From positions 1 to 14,088 of the forward strand of contig VERO01000036.1 of assembly GCA_018882625.1 (NCBI GenBank): 14,088 bases of DNA, given 5' to 3'. Source of the stretch: Phycisphaerales bacterium (lineage in GTDB: Bacteria > Planctomycetota > Phycisphaerae > Phycisphaerales > SM1A02). Each line of letters starts with the position of its first letter. Within the stretch, counting starts at the first letter, position 1. Position numbers and translations under genes: made by a program. Shown here piece after piece: positions 1 through 6,670 of this stretch. A model generated the notes under the pieces. That model was given only the letters and a program-made list of their open reading frames with translations, ran no database searches and had not been told where the DNA came from.

Positions 1-64
1 ATACGGGGAAATCCCGTATATCGGTTTAGCAAACCGACGCCTTCAGCCGCTCGGCCACCTGTCC
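1..64 (-). tRNA. tRNA-Ser (anticodon GCT), 5' part only
   Basis: Read on the minus strand from 64, the sequence has a serine tRNA layout. A 7-nt 5' acceptor strand (GGACAGG) is followed by TG and a D-arm (GCCGAGCGGCTGAAGGC). The anticodon stem TCGGT/ACCGA encloses the loop TTGCTAA with anticodon GCT (complement at 28-30). A long variable arm follows with stem ATACGGG/CCCGTAT, the hallmark of class II tRNAs. The window ends inside or just after this arm, so the T-arm and 3' acceptor strand are not visible. It reads serine AGC/AGU codons. It begins 16 nt after the pgeF stop codon in the same direction, so co-transcription is possible. Confidence 0.93.
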
Positions 65-80
65 AGCGCGTCGAAGTCTA

Positions 81-848
81 TCAGCGGACAGGACGCGGTG
101 CCGGGCCTGAGGGTGCGATGACCGACAGCATCCTCGCGGGGTTCGTGGGCTCCCGCCGGTGACTCGGGCACCATGGCGACTCGATGGAGCACGGGAAGTC
201 GGCATCGATGCTCTCGCCCGGGACGCCCGCATGCGCGAGGTGCACCGCAGCGGCCTGCGCGATGTCGAGAAACGGGCGCACCGCGCCGGGCCGCCGCACC
301 ACCGCACTCGCGCATCCGCACTCGTCCATGGCCGACGCCACCTCCTCGCCAATCTCGTAGTGGCACGCCCGGGCACAGGGCCCGATGGCCGCCAGCATCT
401 GGGAGGGCACCGCACCGAGCTCGCGCGCCATCGCATCCACCGCGGCGCCGATGACGCCACATGCGATCCCCCTCCATCCGGCGTGGATTGCGGCGACGGC
501 GCCCGATCGCAGGCATGCGACGAGCACTGGGGCGCAGTCTGCGGTCCTGATGGCGCAGGCCATCGACGGATCGGCGGAGATCACGGCATCGGCCTCGGGC
601 GGAGCGGATCCGGACCACCCATGCGCGAGCACTACCGACCGTCCGTGAACCTGCCGTGCCACCCGCAGCGTCCGCATCGGCACCACCTCGGCGCAGGTGC
701 TGGTGTCGTCGGGCCGTCCATGGTGGCAGAAGGCGTGCGCAAATCCAGCCCGCGTCAGGGCAGCAGAGCCGAGCCACCACCGCGCCTGCGTCAGGCCAGC
801 TGCGTTGGCTCCAGTGCTCGACGCGCGTACGGCCGCGGACTGCGTCAT
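81..848 (-). CDS. pgeF: Purine nucleoside phosphorylase / laccase-domain protein (YfiH/PgeF family)
   Basis: A 255-residue protein of the YfiH (Cu-oxidase_4, DUF152) family. Known members are cytoplasmic metal-dependent enzymes that phosphorolyse or deaminate purine nucleosides; some were first described as polyphenol oxidases. The three metal-site residues of the family are visible: His68 in RQVHG, Cys105 in RTADCAPVLV and His122 in AIHAGWRG. Further family signatures are IGPCARACHYEIGEEV (155-170) and a C-terminal SHRR...RMLSVI (229-244). The length is normal for the family and there is no signal peptide. The ATG at 848 lies 24 nt after the stop of the upstream secreted-protein gene, so it may be read through from that block, although its role is housekeeping. 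I see no strong ribosome-binding site. The family call is secure; the exact substrate cannot be read from sequence. Confidence 0.93.
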   Translation of the reverse strand: MTQSAAVRASSTGANAAGLTQARWWLGSAALTRAGFAHAFCHHGRPDDTSTCAEVVPMRTLRVARQVHGRSVVLAHGWSGSAPPEADAVISADPSMACAIRTADCAPVLVACLRSGAVAAIHAGWRGIACGVIGAAVDAMARELGAVPSQMLAAIGPCARACHYEIGEEVASAMDECGCASAVVRRPGAVRPFLDIAQAAAVHLAHAGVPGESIDADFPCSIESPWCPSHRREPTNPARMLSVIAPSGPAPRPVR

Positions 849-872
849 GCCACGATCAGGGTGAGCGCAAAC

Positions 873-3854
873 TCAGGGGCAATCCTGGGGCGTCGGCACG
901 TCGTTGATCGCCCACCCGAGGCAGCCCAGGATCTTGAGCTCCGTCGGGGACAGGAAGTCGCCGGTTGGGTTGCACGGCGCTCCCGTGATGCCGCTTCGGC
1001 TGAAGTACGTGGTGGCCTGCGGCAGCTGCTGGTCGCCCATCAGGTACTGGGTCTGCGGCGGTCCCGCGACCTGCACCAGGAAGGAGCTGAACGCAGTCTG
1101 GTTGCTCAGGATCGGGACCTCCAGATCGACGCTGTTCTCGTCGTCGATCAGCGGATCGGCCGGATTCGGATCGCCGTCCACGCCCGTGACGAAGTTGAGG
1201 TTCACGAGGCCGTCAGCCATGCCCATGGCCACGAGACGTGGCGTGTAGCCCGGGTACTCCTGGACGAAATCGACGAGCACGCAGAAGTCGCCGCTGAAGG
1301 CGCCCCCTGCGATGGCGCGCCACGTCGGACCGATGCCCTCCTGCGTGATCGCGTTCACCGTGCACGACAGCCCGTCGCCAGCGGCCTCCCAGAGGAGGCC
1401 GTTCCGGTACGCGAACCGGTTCGCGCTCACGCCGTCCATCGACGTGAAGTCGCCGCCTGCGGCGATCATCACGGCCACTCCGTTGTCGAGCTCGGCGAGC
1501 GCGCGGACTGAGCCGTTCGCTCCGGCGCCAAGCGGGGACCATGCGGTGCCATCCCATGAGGCGATCCGGAGTGCGGCGACGCCGCCTGCAGACGTGAAGT
1601 CGCCTCCTGCCACCATAGTCGCAGGTACTCCACCGTCGCCGTCGGGATCGAACGAGGTCAGTGCCCAGACCTGGGCATTCATTCCGGGATCGCCCACGGT
1701 TCCCAAGCGTGACCACGCGGTCCCGTCCCACTCGGCGATGTTGCTCACGATCACGCTGCTGTCGGCGGTGCTGAAGGTGCCGCCCGCAATGAGAGTCGCG
1801 GGGATGGGGCCAGATCCGTCCGGATCGAATGAGTCGAGGGCGGTGACTGTCCCGTTGAGGCCCGCCTGACGTAGTCCGGGCGACGGGACCGCGGGCGGGT
1901 TGCCGACTGCGGACCATGCGGTGCCGTTCCACTTGGCGATCCGGTTCGCGACGGTCGGCGCGGGGGCACGCGGCGGATTCACGGTGAGCGTGAATGCGCC
2001 ACCTGCATACAGCGCCAGACCGCCACCATCGTCATGCACGGTGAGCGCATTCACGGCGTTGTTGAAGCCGGCGCCAACAGCGGACCACGCGGTGCCATTC
2101 CACTTGGCGATGCGGTTCGCCGCGACTCCTCCGGCGGAGGAGAAGATGCCTCCGGCGTAGAGCGCCTCGCCAGAGCCGTCATCGAAGACGGCAAGCGCGT
2201 GTACGGTCCCGTTGAAGCCGCCTCCGACGGGTTCCCACGCGCTGCCGTTCCAGCGTGCGATCCGCTCGGCCACCACTCCGCTGGCGCTGCGGAAGGAACC
2301 CGCCGCGTACAGCATCGGACCGATCGGACCGACAGGGTCAAAGCGCACGAACGCATTCACGGCGCCGGCGAACCCCTCATCGAGGCTCGACCACGTCTCC
2401 GCGCCCTCTGCCCACGCAGCGGCTCCGTTGGTTCCCACATTCTGGGTGCGGTACCTCTGGCTGAACGCATCCGTGTAGGTGGTCCGAAGGGCGGGGGCCG
2501 GGGGCGGCGTCAGCTGGGCGTCATCCCAGATGCCCGGACCGCCGAACTGCAGCCGCACAGCCCAGCCGAACCGGTTGTTCCCGAACCCTGAGCTTGCCGG
2601 CGGCACCGGCAGGAACTGCGACACGAAGTCCTGCTGGTCTTCGAGCGTGCCGAAAGCCTCGTTGACGAGGCTGAACCGCAGCGGGCGCATCACGCCCGGG
2701 TTGAGGTCGACGCGGTAGTTGCCGAGCTCGGGATCCGTGTACGGCGTGGCGCCGGCGACCGACGAGTCGAGCGCGGACTGGATGTCTTCGCAGCTGCTCG
2801 TGCAGCCCGTCAGCCTGAAGAAGGCGTCGGGCGGCTGCACCATGAATCCGGTGCCAGTGTCGGGAGCCACGTCGGCACTGGCCAGCGACACGCGATCCGC
2901 CGAGAACCGGTAGAGGTCCATCACCGACATCTCCTGGCGGAGGTTCGCGCTCGCTGCGCAGGTCCAGCCGAGCGACTGCACGATCTGGCGGATCACGAGA
3001 TCCTCGAACGAGTACTTCCCGGCGGGGATGCCGTCGCTGGGGTCGAAGTCAAGGTTCTGGAAGATCGCCGCGTTCGTGTTGATGGAGATCTGCGCGTCGT
3101 ACGAGGTGGACGTGGGCAGCGCGTACTGCCATGCCGCCTTGAGCTGCGGATACGTCCAGTAGATGCGGTCCTCCGATGCGAATCGGGGCCGGTTCGACGA
3201 CTGGGGTGCCGTGTACATCACGCGCATGCGGGAGTTTGCGACGGGGCCCGCGCCGTACGGCGCCGGGGGTTCAGGGAGGAAGCGCGCATCGTCGGGCGTG
3301 CCCTGGGCCGAGCCCGCCCGGATCATGCTGGCGAGCGACGGCGACACGGGCTGGGGCGCCCAGCGCGATGCGGTCACGCCGAGGATGTTCGGGGCTCCGG
3401 TCGAACGGAAGGCGATTCCGATGCGCAGCGATACCTGATCAGCGAGGATGCTCTCGAGGTACGCGCGCACGCGCTCCAGCGATGCCTGCGCGGGAATCAC
3501 GACGCTCGAGGGCGCCTGCAGCAAGGTCAGGATGATGGTTGGGCCTCCGCCAGCGATGCCACCGTCGTGGTCTCCGGCGTCGCCGCCGATGACCGCAACC
3601 ACCTCATCGCCGAGCTTGGCTTGCTCGATCATGTCAAGCGCGACCGCCATCTCGAGGTCCGACTGGTGCGGGACCTTCCCGGCGATCAGCGGTGTCCAGA
3701 TCGTGGCGAGCTGTCCCATCTCGCCAGCCCTACGCGGCTCGTCCCACACCACTACGGCGGGGGCGCTGTGCTCGCCCCGGGACGCTGGCCTCTCTTCCGC
3801 CGTGGTACCGAGCGGCGGAGCGGACAGCACGAACGCAGCAATCGCGTGAATCAT
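873..3854 (-). CDS. Secreted pseudo-metallopeptidase with a ~7-bladed beta-propeller insert
   Basis: A 993-residue exported protein from the ATG at 3854. An in-frame GTG at 3887 would add 11 residues (MRRGAPWYNSS) and a more basic n-region. I prefer the ATG because the resulting N-terminus (MIHAIAAFVLSAPP) resembles that of the upstream paralogue, but neither start has a clear ribosome-binding site. Order of parts: signal peptide (1-20); N-terminal region with a DHDGGIAG motif (95-102); a metzincin-like core with FDPSDGIPAGKYSFEDL (270-286); then RQIVQSLGW (289-297) where HExxHxxGF would be expected, followed by MDLYRFS (312-318). About seven tandem ~50-65-residue repeats fill 486-859. A C-terminal region starts at PRLVAMGM and ends with LSPTELKILGCLGWAI. 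Both zinc histidines and the catalytic Glu are replaced, so peptidase activity is not expected. It is a paralogue of the gene 83 nt upstream. Its function is unknown; binding through the propeller is inference. Confidence 0.85.
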   Translation of the reverse strand: MIHAIAAFVLSAPPLGTTAEERPASRGEHSAPAVVVWDEPRRAGEMGQLATIWTPLIAGKVPHQSDLEMAVALDMIEQAKLGDEVVAVIGGDAGDHDGGIAGGGPTIILTLLQAPSSVVIPAQASLERVRAYLESILADQVSLRIGIAFRSTGAPNILGVTASRWAPQPVSPSLASMIRAGSAQGTPDDARFLPEPPAPYGAGPVANSRMRVMYTAPQSSNRPRFASEDRIYWTYPQLKAAWQYALPTSTSYDAQISINTNAAIFQNLDFDPSDGIPAGKYSFEDLVIRQIVQSLGWTCAASANLRQEMSVMDLYRFSADRVSLASADVAPDTGTGFMVQPPDAFFRLTGCTSSCEDIQSALDSSVAGATPYTDPELGNYRVDLNPGVMRPLRFSLVNEAFGTLEDQQDFVSQFLPVPPASSGFGNNRFGWAVRLQFGGPGIWDDAQLTPPPAPALRTTYTDAFSQRYRTQNVGTNGAAAWAEGAETWSSLDEGFAGAVNAFVRFDPVGPIGPMLYAAGSFRSASGVVAERIARWNGSAWEPVGGGFNGTVHALAVFDDGSGEALYAGGIFSSAGGVAANRIAKWNGTAWSAVGAGFNNAVNALTVHDDGGGLALYAGGAFTLTVNPPRAPAPTVANRIAKWNGTAWSAVGNPPAVPSPGLRQAGLNGTVTALDSFDPDGSGPIPATLIAGGTFSTADSSVIVSNIAEWDGTAWSRLGTVGDPGMNAQVWALTSFDPDGDGGVPATMVAGGDFTSAGGVAALRIASWDGTAWSPLGAGANGSVRALAELDNGVAVMIAAGGDFTSMDGVSANRFAYRNGLLWEAAGDGLSCTVNAITQEGIGPTWRAIAGGAFSGDFCVLVDFVQEYPGYTPRLVAMGMADGLVNLNFVTGVDGDPNPADPLIDDENSVDLEVPILSNQTAFSSFLVQVAGPPQTQYLMGDQQLPQATTYFSRSGITGAPCNPTGDFLSPTELKILGCLGWAINDVPTPQDCP
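1278..2399 (-). repeat. Seven tandem beta-propeller-type repeats inside the 873-3854 gene
   Basis: The encoded protein repeats a unit of the form NGTVxALxVFDDGxGxALYAGGxFxxAGGVxAxRIAxWNGTAWSxVGxG. I count seven copies, beginning near TWSSLDEG and ending near GGAFSGDF. The third and fourth are longer because of Pro-rich insertions, and the last lacks the WNGTAW part. Seven copies suit a closed beta-propeller. Adjacent units are also alike in DNA: 1909-1949 and 2080-2120 differ at 3 of 41 positions, which indicates recent unit duplication or gene conversion. Confidence 0.8.
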
Positions 3855-3937
3855 GCTGCTGTTGTACCACGGTGCCCCGCGACGCACGCGTGCAGGCGGC
3901 CCACCGACGAGCAGGGATGGGCGCCCGAGCAGGGCGG

Positions 3938-6595
3938 TCAGGGATCGACGGCGCCGTTGCGTCCGGCCGAGCCGGTCGGATCGAGCACGTCAGCCACGAT
4001 GTCCCAGCCAAGGTGGTCGAGGATCAGGATCTCCTCGTACGACAGGAAGTCGGGGAGCTCTCCGCGGAACCGCCAGGCCTCTGTGCCCGGGCCGCCGAAC
4101 TGGTAGGCGTCCGGATCGCGGGTCCAGAAGCTGATGCCGCGCGGGATCGTGGTCGTTCCGGCCGTGGAGGCTTGGCCCATCAGGAAGCGCTCCCACGGGG
4201 GGATCGCTCCTGAGGTCTGGGCGAGGAACGCAGCCCTCGAGTTGTTGAAGTTGTTTCCGGTGCCCACTTCGATCTCGTTGTCGAAGAGGTCATCGAAGAA
4301 TGGCGTCGGTGCCGGATCAGGCGGCAGCAGCCTTCGACCGAAGTTCAGGTGCGATCGCGCTCCCCGGGCCACGAGCCGAGGCATGTGGCCCCTGAAGGAG
4401 GGGTTGTAGTCGAGAAGGATCTGCGCGCCAGCATCCGGGTAGACCGTGACCATGTCCACCTCGACCGGAGCGGACGCGTCGAACGTCAGCCCTGCGACGC
4501 CTCGCGCCTGCGCCACAGACTCCATGGCGGTGGTGCCGGGCGGCGGTACGGGGGAGAGGCGGAACCCTGTGTTCGCCCCAGGCACGAAGTCCCCAAGGGG
4601 CAGGTCGAGTCGCACGCGGCAGACGAACCCGAGATCCTCGAGGTCGCTCACCTGCGGGTAGCTGCCCGACAGGTCGATGTACCCGTCGTTCTCGAGGCCG
4701 AGCGTCGCGTAGGTGGGCGTGCCAGCGTTCGCATTGAGCGAGTACGAAAGCCGCCACGTGCTCGACGCGCGCGGCGCAAGTCGGATGTCGAAGGACACTG
4801 ACGGCGCGGTGACGGTCGCAGTGCTGCAGCGAACCTCGATGCTGCGGCCTTGGGCGAGGCCAGTGAACCGCATGGTCTTGCCGCCATCGGACGGGTCGCT
4901 CGAGGAGGATGCCGTGTCGAACTTGCCCGGGCCGTCCGTGAGCAAGGTTGCGGCCACGCCAGCACCGACTGCACGAAGGGTCCCCGTGCCGGTGCTCGGC
5001 GCCGCGAGGTTGGTTGCCGGACCCACCGCCGCGGTGCCGTTGAAGTCCCACTGCACGAGCGGCCGGTCTGGCCAGCTGATGACCCGGGGCACCGCACCGT
5101 CGGGATACCTCGTACGGAAATCAAGGGGCAGCGCCGGCCACTCCGCATCGTCGTGGCGATTGACCTCATTCAGCACCGTGACGAGCGAGACGTTGGGCAT
5201 CGGTACCGGCAGTCCGGAGACTCCGTACAGGTTCTCGCGCAGGACAATCTTCTGAGCCTCGACGAAGTCAGGACTGCCCGGAGAGAGACGCGGGCTCACG
5301 ACGTCCGAGCTCACCAGGTTCGCGATGACGTCAGGATCGAGGCCGAGCCCAATGTCACCCGCGGCCTTCGCGTTCAGGGCAGTGGCAGCCTCAACGAGCC
5401 CGAGGTCGAGACCTGGGTTGTAGTCGAGCGGCGGAACCAGAAACTGGTTGGCTGACGAATAGGCGGCTGCGAGAGCCTCGTTGGACGCGCGGGCGGAGCC
5501 GTCTTCTGTGTTGATCCACGCCACTGGCCCCGGAGGAACGTTGGGCAAGTTGAAGATCCAGCTTTCCCCGGCCTGGATCACGGTGGATGCCGGTCCTGCA
5601 GAGCTGAACCGGAACATGTCCATCATCGTCATGTCGCGCTGGAGGAACTCTACTCCAGAGATCCATCCGAGCTGGATCAGCAGCTCGCGCGCGAAGTAGT
5701 CCTGGAAGGAGAAGCGGGTGACCTGGTTGAGCGTGACTCCGTCGCTGGGGTCGTAGTCCCACTGGAAGCCGCTGTTCATCAGGATCGTCCCGTCGAACTG
5801 GATGGGCGCCGGTCCCGACGTGGGGACCTCGAAACCAAGTGCCTTGAACTGCGCGCGCGTCAGGTACACGCGGTTTTCCGCAGAGACTGCCGTGCTGACC
5901 GAGCTGTAGCGCACGCGGAGCGAGCTTGCGCCAACTGGAAGCCCATCCTTGTCCAGGTAACCCGGGGCACCGGGCTGGTAGTCATCGGGGTCCGACGGCC
6001 TGGCCTCGTTCAGCCGTTGCGTGAGTTCGCTCATGCGCACGGCCACCGATCGAAACTGGCTGGCTCCAGGCACATTGGACGCCAGCGCGGTGACCCGCAG
6101 CGCGAGACGGAGCGTGACGTCCTGCGGCACGCCGCCAGGGCCGAGCACCGAATTCAGCAGTGTGCGCTCGAAGTACCTCTCTACTTCCGCCACGGCTTCG
6201 CGGAGCTGGAACTGCAGGTCAGGCGGGATCGAGCTCGCCGCGAACACGGACACAGTCAGGTCGAAGCCCGGATCGTCAGCGCCGGCGACACCGCCGTCAT
6301 GGCCTCCGATGCGCGGGACTCCAGCTCGGTACTCGTCCACCACGAAGGTGGGCTCCTCGGTGGCCACAATGCGCTCGGTCTCCTTGGCCACCCTGCGCAG
6401 CTGGGGACCGTTGAGCGAACCAGTGCGTGCATCGGCGATGATCGGCATCCAGACGCTGACCTCGGATGGTGCGCCGTCCGCACTGGTCCTCTCCACGAGC
6501 ACCGCACCCGGCTCCATGGGCTGAATGGCCTGCTCGGCGAGCACGCGGTCCGAGGCGAGCAGCTGCGCTGCGATGGCGATGGAGGTGTATGGCAT
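3938..6595 (-). CDS. Secreted pseudo-metallopeptidase with a jelly-roll-like central domain
   Basis: An 885-residue protein from the ATG at 6595. The N-terminus (MPYTSIAIAAQLLASDRVLA) looks like a weakly charged signal peptide. Visible parts are: GGHDGGVAG (97-105); an acidic loop DPDDYQPG (202-209); YDPSDGV (281-287); FSFQDYFARELLIQLGWISGVEF (295-317); and MMDMFRFSS (324-332). The segment RELLIQLGWISG aligns with the HEIGHALGFVSG type of motif in secreted metzincin-like proteins. The Glu is kept (E304), but both zinc histidines are replaced (R303, I307). A central stretch around 513-722, starting QWDFNGT and containing TMRFTG, SFDIRLAP and YSLNANAGT, resembles a jelly-roll domain common in exported bacterial proteins. 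The C-terminus (PRLVARGARSHLNFG to LSYEEILILDHLGWDI) matches the downstream paralogue. It lies 75 nt downstream of the reprolysin gene. It is probably catalytically inactive; its function is unknown. Confidence 0.87.
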   Translation of the reverse strand: MPYTSIAIAAQLLASDRVLAEQAIQPMEPGAVLVERTSADGAPSEVSVWMPIIADARTGSLNGPQLRRVAKETERIVATEEPTFVVDEYRAGVPRIGGHDGGVAGADDPGFDLTVSVFAASSIPPDLQFQLREAVAEVERYFERTLLNSVLGPGGVPQDVTLRLALRVTALASNVPGASQFRSVAVRMSELTQRLNEARPSDPDDYQPGAPGYLDKDGLPVGASSLRVRYSSVSTAVSAENRVYLTRAQFKALGFEVPTSGPAPIQFDGTILMNSGFQWDYDPSDGVTLNQVTRFSFQDYFARELLIQLGWISGVEFLQRDMTMMDMFRFSSAGPASTVIQAGESWIFNLPNVPPGPVAWINTEDGSARASNEALAAAYSSANQFLVPPLDYNPGLDLGLVEAATALNAKAAGDIGLGLDPDVIANLVSSDVVSPRLSPGSPDFVEAQKIVLRENLYGVSGLPVPMPNVSLVTVLNEVNRHDDAEWPALPLDFRTRYPDGAVPRVISWPDRPLVQWDFNGTAAVGPATNLAAPSTGTGTLRAVGAGVAATLLTDGPGKFDTASSSSDPSDGGKTMRFTGLAQGRSIEVRCSTATVTAPSVSFDIRLAPRASSTWRLSYSLNANAGTPTYATLGLENDGYIDLSGSYPQVSDLEDLGFVCRVRLDLPLGDFVPGANTGFRLSPVPPPGTTAMESVAQARGVAGLTFDASAPVEVDMVTVYPDAGAQILLDYNPSFRGHMPRLVARGARSHLNFGRRLLPPDPAPTPFFDDLFDNEIEVGTGNNFNNSRAAFLAQTSGAIPPWERFLMGQASTAGTTTIPRGISFWTRDPDAYQFGGPGTEAWRFRGELPDFLSYEEILILDHLGWDIVADVLDPTGSAGRNGAVDP

Positions 6596-6620
6596 GTTCG
6601 TTCCGTCGAGGTGGGTGTCG
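6596..6620 (-). promoter_or_regulatory. Short leader motif before the 3938-6595 gene, shared with the reprolysin gene
   Basis: On the minus strand the 25 nt before the ATG contain CGACACCCACC (6610-6620), then GGAAC (6600-6604), then 4 nt and ATG. The same 11-mer and the same GGAAC, also exactly 4 nt before ATG, precede the gene at 6671-10063. GGAA could act as a weak ribosome-binding site. The shared element may be a translation-initiation or leader sequence; its function is not shown. Confidence 0.4.
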
Positions 6621-6670
6621 AGTCTTCGTGAGTGTGCGCGTGCGTCGTGCCGAATCGGGCGTGGTTCGCC

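Noticed and set aside
159..1511. Plus-strand open frame of 450 codons opposite pgeF and the next gene
   Set aside because: It crosses two well-supported minus-strand genes and their junction, and its translation shows no recognisable family.
873..3854. Tandem repeats considered as a CRISPR or minisatellite array
   Set aside because: The repeats are in frame, of uneven length and protein-conserved, which fits propeller blades rather than spacer-separated repeats.
3908..3934. CGAGCAGGG repeated at 3908-3916 and 3926-3934 between the two pseudo-peptidase genes
   Set aside because: A 9-mer pair in GC-rich DNA is weak; there is no symmetry or promoter context to make it an operator.
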